Part shown: positions 8,167-18,077 of the stretch, in pieces
Position numbering within the stretch: the stretch's first letter is position 1
Layout: every line of letters begins with the position of its first letter
NCBI GenBank assembly: GCA_910588125.1
Contig: CAJUPI010000005.1
Location: forward strand, 1-64,000
Direction of reading: 5' to 3'
DNA from: an uncultured Lachnospiraceae bacterium
Lineage (GTDB): Bacteria; Bacillota; Clostridia; Lachnospirales; Lachnospiraceae
Length of the DNA stretch: 64,000 nucleotides
Notes under the pieces: generated by a model
Told to the model about the DNA's origin: nothing
The model's input: only the letters and a program-made list of their open reading frames with translations
Databases searched by the model: none
Program-made: the position numbers and the translations under genes

Positions 8167-10344
8167 ATGATCCTAAAGGTTATCAAACGAAACGGTGAGG
8201 AAGTTTCCTTTGAAATTTCCAAAATAAAGAACGCCATCACCAAAGCCAATCAGGAAATCCCCAAGATCCACCAGCTGAACTCCTATCAGATCGACGCCAT
8301 TGCCGATACGATCGAAAGGCAATTGTACGATCTTCCCCATGCTGCCAACGTCGAGGACATACAAGATATGGTAGAAAAAGGCATCATGGAGATGCGCGGC
8401 TACGAGGTGGCACAGAAATATGTCCGCTACCGTTTCAAGCGGGAACTGGCGCGAAAAGCCAACACCACTGACAATGGCATACTTTCTCTAATTGACCGCA
8501 TGAACGAAGAGGTCAAACAAGAAAATTCCAACAAAAATCCTGTGATTAACTCTACCCAGAGAGATTATATGGCCGGTGAAGTGAGCAAGGATCTGACGAT
8601 GCGCCTGCTTCTTCCGGAAGAAGTGGTTCGTGCCCATCAGGCCGGCATTATCCATTTTCACGATTCTGACTACTTCGCCCAGCGGGAGCATAACTGCGAT
8701 CTGATTGATCTGGAGGACATGCTGCAGAACGGGACTGTCATCAGCGAAACCATGATTGAAAAACCCCATTCGTTCTACACAGCCTGCAATATTACCACCC
8801 AGATTGTCGCACAGGTAGCCAGCAACCAGTATGGCGGACAAACCTTTACATTATCTCACCTGGCCCCTTTTGTGGAAGTCAGCCGGAAAAAGATCCGGGA
8901 AAATGTCATCCGGATTCGCAAAGAGTTAGGAGAACCCTTAGACGAAAGAATCATTGAGCGCACTACGCAAGAACAGCTGAAAGATGAAATTACCCGCGGA
9001 ATCCAGACGATCCAGTATCAGCTGATCACCCTTATGACCTGCAATGGCCAGGCTCCGTTTGTGACAGTGTTTATGTACCTGGATGAGGTTCCCGAAGGCC
9101 AGATCCGCAGCGATCTTGCCATGATTATCGAGGAAGTCATGCGTCAGCGGATGCAGGGAGTCAAAAACCAGCATGGTGTATGGATCACCCCTGCGTTCCC
9201 CAAGCTTATCTATGTACTGGATGAAGATAATATCACCCCGGACGCCCCTTACTGGTATTTGACCGAACTGGCGGCCAAATGTACGGCCAAAAGGATGGTG
9301 CCTGATTATATTTCTGCAAAGGTTATGAAGGAATTAAAGCGCGGTGACGTTTATCCTTGTATGGGTTGCCGTTCTTTCCTGACAGTAGAAGATTCCCAGA
9401 CAAATCCCGACGGCTCCCACAAATTCTACGGGCGTTTCAATCAGGGTGTGGTCACGATCAATCTCGTGGATGTGGCCTGCACTGCCGCCGGTGATCTGGA
9501 ACAATTCTGGAAAATACTTGACGAACGTCTTGAGTTATGTCACCGGGCGCTTCGCTGCCGCCACGAACGTCTCCTGGGCACGCCCTCTGACGTAGCGCCG
9601 ATTCTCTGGCAAAACGGTGCCCTGGCACGGCTAGAAAAAGGCGAGAAGATTGATAAGCTTTTATACAATGGCTACTCTACCATCTCTCTGGGATATGCCG
9701 GCCTTTGTGAAATGACCATGGGTATGCTTGGCAAACCACATACGGACCCGGAAGCCAAAGAATTCGCACTCAGCGTTATGCAACACCTCAATGACAAATG
9801 TGCAGAGTGGAAGGCCGCCGAACATATCAGCTACTCCGTATACGGTACTCCCATGGAGTCTACCACCTATCGTTTCGCCAAATGCCTCCAAAAACGTTTT
9901 GGCATCATTCCGGGCGTGACTGATAAAAACTACATCACCAATAGCTATCACGTTCATGTAAGTGAAGAGATTGACGCCTTCACTAAGCTGAAGTTCGAAG
10001 CCGATTTCCAAAAGCTTTCTCCGGGCGGCGCTATCAGTTATGTAGAAGTACCCAACATGCAGCACAACATCCCTGCCGTTTTAAGTGTTATGCAGTTCAT
10101 TTATGATAATATCATGTATGCCGAGTTAAACACAAAAAGTGATTATTGTGAATGCTGCGGCTTTGATGGGGAAATTCAGGTTGTCGAAGATGAGTCGGGC
10201 AAACTGGTATGGGAATGCCCCAATTGCGGCAATCGCGATCAGAACAAATTAACTGTCGCCCGCCGTACCTGCGGTTACATCGGCACTCAGTTTTGGAACC
10301 AGGGCCGAACTCAGGAAATCCGTGACCGTGTGCTTCACCTTTAA
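8167..10344 (+). CDS. nrdD: Anaerobic ribonucleoside-triphosphate reductase (class III)
   Basis: Reduces ribonucleoside triphosphates to dNTPs with a glycyl radical and formate under anaerobic conditions. The 725 residues contain an N-terminal ATP-cone (KVIKRNGEEVSFEISKI, ~1-95), the ten-stranded barrel with CMGCRSFL, a zinc site with two CxxC pairs (CECC and CPNC) near the C-terminus, and the glycyl radical motif RRTCGYIG, with the radical glycine at about 703. GGGAGGT lies 5-6 nt before the ATG. The partner activase gene nrdG, often directly downstream, is absent here; what follows is a repeat and the TPR/Hsp70 genes. Regulation by NrdR is supported by the upstream boxes. Confidence 0.97.
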   Translation: MILKVIKRNGEEVSFEISKIKNAITKANQEIPKIHQLNSYQIDAIADTIERQLYDLPHAANVEDIQDMVEKGIMEMRGYEVAQKYVRYRFKRELARKANTTDNGILSLIDRMNEEVKQENSNKNPVINSTQRDYMAGEVSKDLTMRLLLPEEVVRAHQAGIIHFHDSDYFAQREHNCDLIDLEDMLQNGTVISETMIEKPHSFYTACNITTQIVAQVASNQYGGQTFTLSHLAPFVEVSRKKIRENVIRIRKELGEPLDERIIERTTQEQLKDEITRGIQTIQYQLITLMTCNGQAPFVTVFMYLDEVPEGQIRSDLAMIIEEVMRQRMQGVKNQHGVWITPAFPKLIYVLDEDNITPDAPYWYLTELAAKCTAKRMVPDYISAKVMKELKRGDVYPCMGCRSFLTVEDSQTNPDGSHKFYGRFNQGVVTINLVDVACTAAGDLEQFWKILDERLELCHRALRCRHERLLGTPSDVAPILWQNGALARLEKGEKIDKLLYNGYSTISLGYAGLCEMTMGMLGKPHTDPEAKEFALSVMQHLNDKCAEWKAAEHISYSVYGTPMESTTYRFAKCLQKRFGIIPGVTDKNYITNSYHVHVSEEIDAFTKLKFEADFQKLSPGGAISYVEVPNMQHNIPAVLSVMQFIYDNIMYAELNTKSDYCECCGFDGEIQVVEDESGKLVWECPNCGNRDQNKLTVARRTCGYIGTQFWNQGRTQEIRDRVLHL

Positions 10345-10392
10345 TTATTACCTTATTCTGAAATCCAGATTCCGTGAGGGTATTGTAACATA

Positions 10393-10563
10393 AGAGGGCG
10401 TTGCCAAAAAGCCACCCGTCATTTCTCTTATCCTGTATCCGGCTGTTCACGAACATACTGTCTGATATTAGCGGACTTTGTCCGTTAATATCAGGCTATG
10501 TGTACGGGAGCCATCTGAACACAGGATAGAGAAATGATGGGCGGTTTTTTTGACAACACCTCC
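10393..10563. repeat. Palindromic repeat family 2, copy B
   Basis: A ~170-bp near-palindrome. The left arm runs AGAGGGCGTTGCCAAAAAG, CATTTCTCTTATCCTG, CGGCTGTTCACGAACATAC; the right arm is its near reverse complement, ending AACACCTCCT. The centre is a small dyad, CGGACTTTGTCCG. The inner part is shared with copy A at 35426-35607, while the outer arms differ between copies yet stay complementary within each. It lies 49 bp after the nrdD stop and could also end that transcript (TTTTTTTG after GGGCGG). Confidence 0.8.
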
Positions 10564-10672
10564 TTGTTTTGCAACACCTTCTCTTCATAATTCTATAAAA
10601 GTTCTATAAAAGTATCCTTTTTCGCCCTTCCCCTTTCCCCCTAAAGGTGGTACAATATATGTTCAGGAAACC

Positions 10673-10972
10673 TTCACAGTAAATCCCCATGCCACTTTGC
10701 CGGCACCACCACAAATGAAAGGGGATTTTCTTTAAGCCTCCGGCGGATGTGCAGAAAACGGGAATGGAAGTTGTCACTTCGTGACCCCGTTTTCGCACAG
10801 TTCAGCGCCGGAGCGCTGAACTTTCATAGTAAATCCCCATGCCACTTTGCCGGCACCACCATGAATGAGAGGGGATTTTCTTTAAGCCTCCGGCGGATGT
10901 GCAGAAAACGGGAGTGGAAGTTGTCACTTCGTGACCCCGTTTTCGCACAGTTCAGCGTCGGAGCGCTGAACT
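10673..10972 (+). repeat. Two tandem 150-bp units with hairpins, 5' of the TPR gene
   Basis: Unit 1 (10673-10822) and unit 2 (10823-10972) are nearly identical, and the first 11 bases of a third unit follow. Each unit holds three dyads: AAATCCCC with GGGGATTT; GAAAACGGG with CCCGTTTTC, enclosing GTCACTTCGTGAC; and TTCAGCGC-CGGA-GCGCTGAA (one pair weakened in unit 2). No T-run follows these hairpins, so they are not simple terminators. The array ends about 35 bp before the TPR start codon. An open frame across the units arises because 150 is a multiple of three. Confidence 0.9.
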
Positions 10973-11006
10973 TTCATAGTAAAAACAGACGAGGAGCATT
11001 CAAATT

Positions 11007-14000
11007 ATGGAACAAGCTATCATTTTCCACATTCTCGGCATTCCCGAGACTTCCGATGAGATGGCTATCAAATCTGCTTATCTCAATTTATTAAAAACTA
11101 CCAATCCGGAAGACGACTCAGAAGGTTTCAAGCGTCTTCGGGAAGCCTATGAAGGCGCCATCGCCTATGCCCGCCGTCCCAAGCAGGAGGAACAAAAAGA
11201 AAAAACAGAAATTGAACTCTGGATTGATCGAATCGATCAGGTCTATCTTGATATCCGCCAGCGCCGACGGACGGAACCATGGGAGGAACTCCTATCCGAT
11301 CCTCTCTGTGAAGATTTGGACACCTCTTTACAGACGCGAGAAGCTCTTATGGCCTATTTGATGGATCATATCTATCTGCCGCAGGCCGTATGGCAGCTGT
11401 TGGATCACACCTTCCAGATCACTGAAGAGCAGGAAAACCTGAGGCAACAATTTCCGGATAATTTTATGAACTATGTACTCTACTACATAGAAAATCCGGA
11501 AGCAATTGATTTTAACCTGTTTCAGGTTCTCAATCCGGAAAATATGGACGCTGACGGTTACATCCGCAACTACCTGGATATCCGGCGGCAAATCAGCCGG
11601 CGGCAAGTAGAAGGCTGTGGCATTAAGCTCGACGATCTGGCCGCCTTCTCCCTTTATCATCCTTATGAGGATACCGAACGGTTACGGATTCTTACCGACG
11701 CACTGGAAACCTTTCGTAAAAACAAATTGGCTCAGCCCGATAATCCGGAGGAAAATGCCCGTATAAAAGCGGAAGGCGCCCTTTGTGCAGTGAAGCTCAC
11801 CGGTACTGCCTCTCCGGACAGCCTTCGGTTCTCGGAAAGCGAGGATAGCGAATTACATCATTTGCTGACAGATGCCGTCCGGCTGTTGGTCGGCCGTCTG
11901 ATCGCTACCCCCGATTCCGATGATTATATCTTCCTTTATTGTGCTTATGCATACTGGGCGTTAGAAGAAAAAGAAGAGGCCGCTAAACTCTGGCAGCAGC
12001 TTCTGGATCGTCTTCCCACACACTATATGGCCAAGTTGGGGATGGTCCGCTATCATATTGATCAGAAGGCGTTTCACGAAGCCAAGGAGCTGATGCTGCA
12101 GCTTCTCGATATGGACGGCCAGGACGAAGAAGTCCTTAGCCTGATGAGCTTCACCAATGATGCCCTCATCGCAAAATACCAGACTTCCCTCGCCGATCCC
12201 GCCACGGATGAGGCTACTCGTAAAAATGACACGATTGAGCTGGGGTGGTGTTTGTTCCAAAATGAACGTCCAAAAGATGCTGTCGAGCTTTTGGATGACT
12301 TTTCCTTTGATGATGAGACGGAATATTCCTATGAAAATCTTTATGGCCGGCTCCTTTATCGGATCGATCGCTATGAAGACGCTTTGCCACACCTGTTGCG
12401 TTGGCTGGAGCTGATTCGTCAAACTCAGGATGACGGTTCCGAAGAAGCCCGCAAACGCATTTCCCGTGAATTTCAGGCATGCCATCTTTTAAGTGGATGC
12501 TATCATGAATTAAAAGATTCCCAACAGGCCCTGCAATATGTAGAGACTGCCGCTTCGAAGGCCAAAAATCTCCGGGATAAGCTCGCTGCCATGCAGTATA
12601 AGGCATATCTTCTATACCAATATAAAGAGTACGAGCGCTGCATGGATGCCTGTGATCAGGTCATTCAGGAGGATGAAGGATATTATCCGGCTTATGTGCA
12701 ACGCCAGGAAGCCGCCTATGAGCTTCGGAAGGGCCAGCAGGTTGTCGATGATTATTATAATGCGATCAATATATTTGCCGGCCACTACAAGCCATATCTG
12801 CTTGCTGCCCAGGTATTCTTCTATCATGATCAGTTTAAGGATGCCAAAGGCGTATTGGATCGGGCCCGGGAAAACCAAGTGGACTTCAGTCCCTGCCTGC
12901 GGCTTTATGAAATAAAGATTTTGCGCAATCTGGCCGAGAACCGGGAAGATCGGGAAAAGATTTTCCCCATTGCCGCCGAGCTTCTTGCGGAACACGAGAA
13001 TCCAGAAACGGATATCGAAGATTTATCCGAGATCGAATATGAAATCGGGCTTCTTCATTGGGACAATAATGACTTGGACGATGCACTTGTTCACCTAAAC
13101 ACAGCCATCGAACAAAACCCTGATCGGATGCAGTATCGGATGATTCGCGGCCATATCCATCTGGATCACGGCAAATACAAAGCTGCTCTGGCCGATTATG
13201 GAGTTGCCAGGCAGCAATATGAGGATTCTGCTGTCCTCCACTACAACAGTGGCCTGTGCCAAGAAGCTTTAGGCATGAAAATGCTGGCTGTGGAATGCTT
13301 TGAGGAAGCCTTGAAGTATAAGCAGGTTCATCGCGAAGCCTGTGAAAAGCTCGCTGATTTCTATAAAGAACGCTATCAGGATAAAAATAATCCAGAGGAT
13401 TTTAAAAAGGCGATTGCCTATATGGATCGGCAGATTGATGCCCGTCCCTCCTGCCATGACCTTGTTCACCGCGGCTTGTTCTACATGCACAATATGGACA
13501 TCGAAGAAGCTATCCGCGATTTTGAGGAAGCTTTGAAGTACGGTCCGGATGAATGGGTCATCTATAATAATATCGGTTGCTGTTACGAGCGTTTGGGGGA
13601 TTATCAAAAAGCGATCTCCTATTTTGAGCAGGCCCTGGATTACCTGGGCGACAAAAAAAGCCAGTTGCCCTATGGCAATCTGGCGGATTGCTACGAGGCC
13701 CTGGGAGATTACCAGAAAGCGATTGAATGCTACAAAAAAAATCTGGAAAATGAGCCCGACGACAAGAACATTTTTAAAGAGCTGGGATTCTTATATCGTT
13801 ATCTGGGAGATTATAAGCAGGCAATCAAATATTTTGATAAAGATCCGGAAAATAAATCATACTATGCCCGGATCGGTGATGTACAGTATCTGCAAGGGCA
13901 TACTACGCTGGCACTTCGCACTTACAAAAAGGGTGTCCAGACGGCCAAAAAAGATCAAAAGGCTGACCGCTACAGCGATCTTGCTTCTTATTATAAAGAT

Positions 14001-14504
14001 CAGCTGATGGACTTCAAAAAGGCAGAGTCCTGCTACCTGAAGGCTTTGGCTATTGAGACGGATCCAGATGAGCTGCACGAACTGGAATGGGAACTGGCCT
14101 CCTTGTGCTTCCGTATGCGGCGTTTTAAAGACGCCAAACTGCATGCGCAGCGATCCCTGGAGCATTTCTCCCGTACCAAATGGGCCTCAGAAGAAATATA
14201 CTTAAATTACCGGCCCTATCGCCCAGCCCGGCTGATGCGGCAAGCCTGGATCTATATCTGCCTGGGAGAAACAGAAAAAGGCTTAAGCTATTTTCACCAG
14301 ATGAATGAATGCCTGCGATGCCGGCAATGCCGTCACCAGGTATGCTTCGAAGGCTATCTGTATCTGGCCATGTATTATGAGGCCATTGAGGACTATCCTC
14401 AGGCAATAGCCTATTACGAAAAAACCCTGGAAGCCAATCCCCACAGTATCACTGCCCGGGCAACACTTACTCATTTACAGCAACAGCTCAAAAAAAACAG
14501 ATAA
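11007..14504 (+). CDS. Large TPR protein with degenerate N-terminal J domain
   Basis: A 1165-residue cytoplasmic protein with no signal or membrane segment. Residues 1-55 resemble a J domain (FHILGIPETSDEMAIKSAY, then FKRLREAYEGAI), but the HPD tripeptide that activates Hsp70 is replaced by TNP. Tetratricopeptide repeats fill the rest, clearest from about 670 to the end (for example GDYQKAISYFEQAL, GDYQKAIECYKKNL, GDYKQAIKYFDKD). The Hsp70 gene starts 29 bp downstream, so the two are almost certainly co-transcribed and the product is a likely co-chaperone or client scaffold for it. A GAGGAG ribosome site precedes the ATG. Client and condition are unknown. Confidence 0.85.
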   Translation: MEQAIIFHILGIPETSDEMAIKSAYLNLLKTTNPEDDSEGFKRLREAYEGAIAYARRPKQEEQKEKTEIELWIDRIDQVYLDIRQRRRTEPWEELLSDPLCEDLDTSLQTREALMAYLMDHIYLPQAVWQLLDHTFQITEEQENLRQQFPDNFMNYVLYYIENPEAIDFNLFQVLNPENMDADGYIRNYLDIRRQISRRQVEGCGIKLDDLAAFSLYHPYEDTERLRILTDALETFRKNKLAQPDNPEENARIKAEGALCAVKLTGTASPDSLRFSESEDSELHHLLTDAVRLLVGRLIATPDSDDYIFLYCAYAYWALEEKEEAAKLWQQLLDRLPTHYMAKLGMVRYHIDQKAFHEAKELMLQLLDMDGQDEEVLSLMSFTNDALIAKYQTSLADPATDEATRKNDTIELGWCLFQNERPKDAVELLDDFSFDDETEYSYENLYGRLLYRIDRYEDALPHLLRWLELIRQTQDDGSEEARKRISREFQACHLLSGCYHELKDSQQALQYVETAASKAKNLRDKLAAMQYKAYLLYQYKEYERCMDACDQVIQEDEGYYPAYVQRQEAAYELRKGQQVVDDYYNAINIFAGHYKPYLLAAQVFFYHDQFKDAKGVLDRARENQVDFSPCLRLYEIKILRNLAENREDREKIFPIAAELLAEHENPETDIEDLSEIEYEIGLLHWDNNDLDDALVHLNTAIEQNPDRMQYRMIRGHIHLDHGKYKAALADYGVARQQYEDSAVLHYNSGLCQEALGMKMLAVECFEEALKYKQVHREACEKLADFYKERYQDKNNPEDFKKAIAYMDRQIDARPSCHDLVHRGLFYMHNMDIEEAIRDFEEALKYGPDEWVIYNNIGCCYERLGDYQKAISYFEQALDYLGDKKSQLPYGNLADCYEALGDYQKAIECYKKNLENEPDDKNIFKELGFLYRYLGDYKQAIKYFDKDPENKSYYARIGDVQYLQGHTTLALRTYKKGVQTAKKDQKADRYSDLASYYKDQLMDFKKAESCYLKALAIETDPDELHELEWELASLCFRMRRFKDAKLHAQRSLEHFSRTKWASEEIYLNYRPYRPARLMRQAWIYICLGETEKGLSYFHQMNECLRCRQCRHQVCFEGYLYLAMYYEAIEDYPQAIAYYEKTLEANPHSITARATLTHLQQQLKKNR

Positions 14505-14533
14505 GACTGACTTCAATATTAGAAAGGTAAACT

Positions 14534-16225
14534 ATGATTATTGGAATTGATCTGGGAACCACCAACAGCCTGGTGGCCTATTTTACGGAAGACGGGCCGA
14601 AGATCATCCCTAACCGGCTCGGCAAACATCTGACTCCTTCTGTCGTCAGCATTGATGAAGAAGAACAGGTCTACGTGGGAGAATCGGCAGTAGAGCGCAG
14701 CCTTTTGTATCCGGGCAGCGCCGCCGCCGTGTTCAAGCGGGATATGGGCAGCAAAAAACAGTTTCAGCTGCTTCACAAGAAATTTCTGGCAGAAGAATTA
14801 TCAGCACTGGTATTGCGCGTTCTCAAAGAAGATGCCGAAAATTACCTCGGCGAAGAAGTGACAGAAGCCATTATCAGTGTTCCCGCCTATTTCAACGACC
14901 AACGCCGTAAAGCGACTAAAAGAGCCGGTGAGATGGCCGGTTTAAAGGTGGAACGAATTATCAGCGAACCCACTGCCGCTGCCATCGCCTATGGCCTGTA
15001 TCAGAATCCAGATTCTGCCCGTTTTCTGGTATTCGACTTAGGAGGCGGCACCTTTGACGTCTCCATCCTGGAACTTTTTGACACAATCTTAGAAGTGCGC
15101 GCCGTAGCCGGGGATAATTTCCTGGGCGGAGAAGACTTTACCGCTGTACTGGAAACCATGTTCTTCGATAAATATCCTCAGTTAGACCGGCTTTCACTGA
15201 ATGAAAAGACATTGCGTCATATCCATAAGCAGGCTGAACAGTGCAAGCTTGGTTTTTCTGACAAACGTGTATCGGCTATGCGCTGCCGTATCAATGAGGA
15301 AACCTATGAGCTGGAAATCGATCTGGCCAAATATGAGGATGCCTGCAGCGAGCTTCTGGAACGAATCCGCAAGCCGGTAAAGCGCAGCCTGGCTGACGCT
15401 CATGTGCGTTTGTCAGATATCGATAAAGTCGTGTTGGTAGGAGGCGCCACAAAAAGTCCGATTGTCCGCCGCTTTGTAAGCAAGCTCTTTAAAATGTTGC
15501 CGGATACCAACATTAATCCAGACGAAGCAGTTGCCCTAGGTGCTGCGATTCAAGGGGCTATGAAAGAGCGCAAAGAGGCTATCAAAGAGGTAATCCTGAC
15601 CGATGTCTGCCCCTTCACCCTGGGCACTGAAGTCGTTCGGGAATGGGCGGAAAACCGCTATGAAAACGGCGTCTTTTGTCCCATTATCGAGCGCAATACT
15701 GTGATACCGGCCAGCCGCACAGAACGTCTATATACCGTCCGTGACAACCAGGACAAGATACGGGTCAATGTCCTTCAGGGCGAAAGCCGTTTTGCCGCCA
15801 ATAATCTGTCCCTGGGTGAATTGCTCATCGATGTTCCTGCCGCCAAAGCCGGGCAAGAAGCCGTGGATGTCACTTACACTTATGATATCAACTCCCTGTT
15901 AGAGGTAGAAGTTAAAGTAGTATCAACCCAAAATATGATGAAAAAAGTCTTCTTTGGCCGCGATATAGACATGACACCGGAAGAGATTGAGGAACGCTTA
16001 AAAACGCTTTCCTATTTAAAAATTCATCCCAGGGATCGCGAAGAGAACAAATATCTTCTTCTGCGAGGGGAACGGGTTTATGAAGAAAGCCTGGGTGAAG
16101 ACCGTCTGCTGGTGGAAACCGCCATCCGTAAGTTTGAAAAGGCGCTGAACACCTATGATCAGGGCATTATCGAAGAAGCAAAAGAAGCCTTTAAGGAGTT
16201 TCTAGAAATGATGGAGGAGCCGTAA
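14534..16225 (+). CDS. HscC-like Hsp70 chaperone, paired with the TPR protein
   Basis: A 563-residue Hsp70 distinct from the housekeeping DnaK encoded at 30881-32746. The ATPase domain shows DLGTTNS near the start, [23 protein letters not shown] and [12 protein letters not shown]. The substrate domain is recognisable ([23 protein letters not shown]), and the C-terminal lid is short and lacks the acidic DnaK tail. Length and motifs are closest to HscC-type proteins. It follows the J-like TPR gene by 29 bp with an AGAAAGG ribosome site, and a terminator overlaps its stop codon. The substrates are unknown. Confidence 0.9.
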   Translation: MIIGIDLGTTNSLVAYFTEDGPKIIPNRLGKHLTPSVVSIDEEEQVYVGESAVERSLLYPGSAAAVFKRDMGSKKQFQLLHKKFLAEELSALVLRVLKEDAENYLGEEVTEAIISVPAYFNDQRRKATKRAGEMAGLKVERIISEPTAAAIAYGLYQNPDSARFLVFDLGGGTFDVSILELFDTILEVRAVAGDNFLGGEDFTAVLETMFFDKYPQLDRLSLNEKTLRHIHKQAEQCKLGFSDKRVSAMRCRINEETYELEIDLAKYEDACSELLERIRKPVKRSLADAHVRLSDIDKVVLVGGATKSPIVRRFVSKLFKMLPDTNINPDEAVALGAAIQGAMKERKEAIKEVILTDVCPFTLGTEVVREWAENRYENGVFCPIIERNTVIPASRTERLYTVRDNQDKIRVNVLQGESRFAANNLSLGELLIDVPAAKAGQEAVDVTYTYDINSLLEVEVKVVSTQNMMKKVFFGRDIDMTPEEIEERLKTLSYLKIHPRDREENKYLLLRGERVYEESLGEDRLLVETAIRKFEKALNTYDQGIIEEAKEAFKEFLEMMEEP

Positions 16226-16242
16226 CCGGCTCCTCGTTTTAT
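16214..16242. terminator. Bidirectional terminator between hsp70 and yitT-like gene
   Basis: GAGGAGCCG (16214-16222) pairs with CGGCTCCTC (16227-16235) around a 4-base loop. The hairpin contains the hsp70 stop codon and is followed by GTTTTATT. The convergent YitT-family gene ends at 16239, so the same stem can serve it from the other side, though the T-run there is weak. Confidence 0.75.
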
Positions 16243-17108
16243 TGATATTTCTTACTCATGGAAAATCCCCGCCCCCGTACCTCGCTGACCCGGCTGACTA
16301 CCAAAAAGCTTTCCGGATCTATGGAACGGATTAACTTTTCTGCCTGAGGAAGCTCCCGATTGGAAATAACGCTGAAAACCACCTGGGTTTCCTGGTGCAG
16401 ATAACCGCCCTCACCATAGAATAATGTCACGCCGCGATCCAGCTTTTGTAAAATAGCGTCCCTCACCTTCTCCGGATAGCGGGTAACCACCTTTACTTCT
16501 GTCCGTACAGTTCCCATGAGCATCAGCTTGTCTAACACAATCGTATATGTCAATACCAGCAGAATTCCATAAAGAATCTTTTCCGGTGTACTCCAGAAAG
16601 CCTGTGCCAGAAGAATGCAAAAATCGAACACATAAAGGCTGACAGAAACCGGAATCCGGAAATAACGATTTAAAACCAGTGGAGGAATATCCATCCCGCC
16701 GGTAGATGCTCCGGCACGAATCACAACTCCTAATGAAAGCCCTATCCCCAATCCGGAAAACAATGTACACAACAGAATATCTCTGGTAACTATCTGCTCT
16801 CCCAAAAGCCATTCAAATAATTCCAGCGCCGCCGGGTAAGTAAATGTACTGATGATTGTCGTGATTGCAAAAGTCCTTCCCAGCAGCAGATACCCAATAA
16901 TCAGCATGCTCACATTAAAGAGCAACACAAACAAAGAGATCGGAATTCCCAACCATTGATTCATCGCCAACGCAATCCCCGTCGTTCCTCCTGTCACCAG
17001 CCCTGCCGGGATCAAAAACAGTTTTACTGTCAACGCATAAAGCGCATTTCCTGCCACAACCAGGCTCAGCATAAGCAATGTTTGAAGCCATTTCCGTTTT
17101 TCGTTCAT
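16239..17108 (-). CDS. YitT family membrane protein (DUF161 and DUF2179)
   Basis: A 289-residue protein with five or six hydrophobic helices (residues ~10-215), including the conserved GGTTGIALAMNQW and GASTGGMDIPPLVLNRY loops. A C-terminal DUF2179 domain follows (TEVKVVTRYPEKVRDAI, DRGVTLFYGEGGY). Members are widespread in Firmicutes and of unproven function; some are proposed transporters. I chose the ATG at 17108 because AGGAGG lies 6 nt upstream; a longer frame to 17144 has no ribosome site. It converges on the hsp70 gene. Confidence 0.93.
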   Translation of the reverse strand: MNEKRKWLQTLLMLSLVVAGNALYALTVKLFLIPAGLVTGGTTGIALAMNQWLGIPISLFVLLFNVSMLIIGYLLLGRTFAITTIISTFTYPAALELFEWLLGEQIVTRDILLCTLFSGLGIGLSLGVVIRAGASTGGMDIPPLVLNRYFRIPVSVSLYVFDFCILLAQAFWSTPEKILYGILLVLTYTIVLDKLMLMGTVRTEVKVVTRYPEKVRDAILQKLDRGVTLFYGEGGYLHQETQVVFSVISNRELPQAEKLIRSIDPESFLVVSRVSEVRGRGFSMSKKYQ

Positions 17109-17217
17109 CTGAGTCCTCCTCCCGTCTTTCTTCCCTCTCCGCACTTATTTTCCTTATGCAAGTGGTGCGCATCCGTCCAGAGGGTTTTGCTCTACAAGAT
17201 GCAATATCCCATAAAGC

Positions 17218-17256
17218 AAAAAACACGTCCGCCAGAGATTTTCCCTGACAGACGTG
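17218..17256 (-). terminator. Terminator of the ElyC/SanA-like gene
   Basis: On the minus strand CACGTC (17256-17251) and GACGTG (17229-17224) close a stem with a partly paired inner part, followed directly by TTTTTT. It begins about 75 nt after the stop codon at 17332 and lies in front of the YitT-like gene. A role as attenuator for YitT is possible, but I see no leader structure. Confidence 0.75.
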
Positions 17257-17331
17257 GATCGAGGCACTTGCCTAATACATTTTTATTATATCGGGCCTTA
17301 CGCAAAAAATCAACCGTTAATTTACACTTCT

Positions 17332-18036
17332 CTAATCATTAGTCAAATCCCCATTTCCGCTGACTGGAATCGCTTCCCCCAAATACTTTGGCTCCGGCTG
17401 GAACAGGCAATACAAGATATCCTTATTCCTTGCCAGGACTTCTCTGATATCCCGTCTCCGCTGCCCTCCATATCGTATCTTTTTTGCCGGAACTCCCCAC
17501 ACCTCCAGCCCCAGCTGCCTTCCGTCATAGAGCGCTCTGTACAGATGGTATTCCTGCGTTACCACAACTGCCCGCTTTACCCGAAACACATCTCTGGCCC
17601 GGTACATGCTCTCATAAGTGGAAAATCCCGCATGATCCATAAAAATATCCTGAGAAGGCACTCCTGCATCCATGGCATATTGCTTCATTCGATTCACTTC
17701 ATCGTATTGTATCCGGCCATGATCCCCGCTCACCAAAAGCTTCGGTGCCACACCTGACTGGTAAAGAGCAATCCCCATATCCAGGCGATCCTTCAGCATC
17801 TGAGTCGGTTCTCCGTCTGGACGCAATCCACAACCTAATATTAAAATACAATCGGTTGGCGGTAATTCCGGCTTCTTATTATCTGCGAAAATCCTGCTCC
17901 CGCTGCTTTTCTTTACATAAAAATTTCCAGCTAATAAACAAAGCGTTCCTATGGCCGCCAGCGCCAGACATCCTGCCAGTAATACCCTGAATCCTTTTAT
18001 GATCTTCTTTTTGGTAAATTTTTTTGTTATCTTCAT
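17332..18036 (-). CDS. ElyC/SanA/YdcF family (DUF218) membrane protein
   Basis: A 234-residue protein with a Lys-rich N-terminus, one membrane helix at about 15-40, and a DUF218 domain: DCILILGCGLRPDGEPT near residue 62, the SGDHG loop near 105, the STYES motif near 142, and VVVTQEYHLYRALY near 160. E. coli SanA and ElyC act on envelope integrity, perhaps in lipid-carrier or peptidoglycan metabolism; the chemistry is not established. The gene is monocistronic between a family-1 element upstream and a terminator downstream. Several envelope genes occur elsewhere in the window but not next to it. Confidence 0.9.
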   Translation of the reverse strand: MKITKKFTKKKIIKGFRVLLAGCLALAAIGTLCLLAGNFYVKKSSGSRIFADNKKPELPPTDCILILGCGLRPDGEPTQMLKDRLDMGIALYQSGVAPKLLVSGDHGRIQYDEVNRMKQYAMDAGVPSQDIFMDHAGFSTYESMYRARDVFRVKRAVVVTQEYHLYRALYDGRQLGLEVWGVPAKKIRYGGQRRRDIREVLARNKDILYCLFQPEPKYLGEAIPVSGNGDLTND

Positions 18037-18077
18037 TATGCAATTAATATTCTGTCCAAAATGACATCAGTTATTCG

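Noticed and set aside
10673-10972. Tandem repeats as a CRISPR array
   Set aside because: Units are 150 bp, adjacent without spacers, and no cas genes are present.
10747-11094. 115-codon open frame with a repeated amino acid block across the tandem units
   Set aside because: It exists because the 150-bp units are a multiple of three; it has no ribosome site and runs out of frame into the TPR gene.
17109-17217. Riboswitch in front of the YitT-like gene
   Set aside because: Only a terminator belonging to the upstream gene is evident; no conserved aptamer motif seen.
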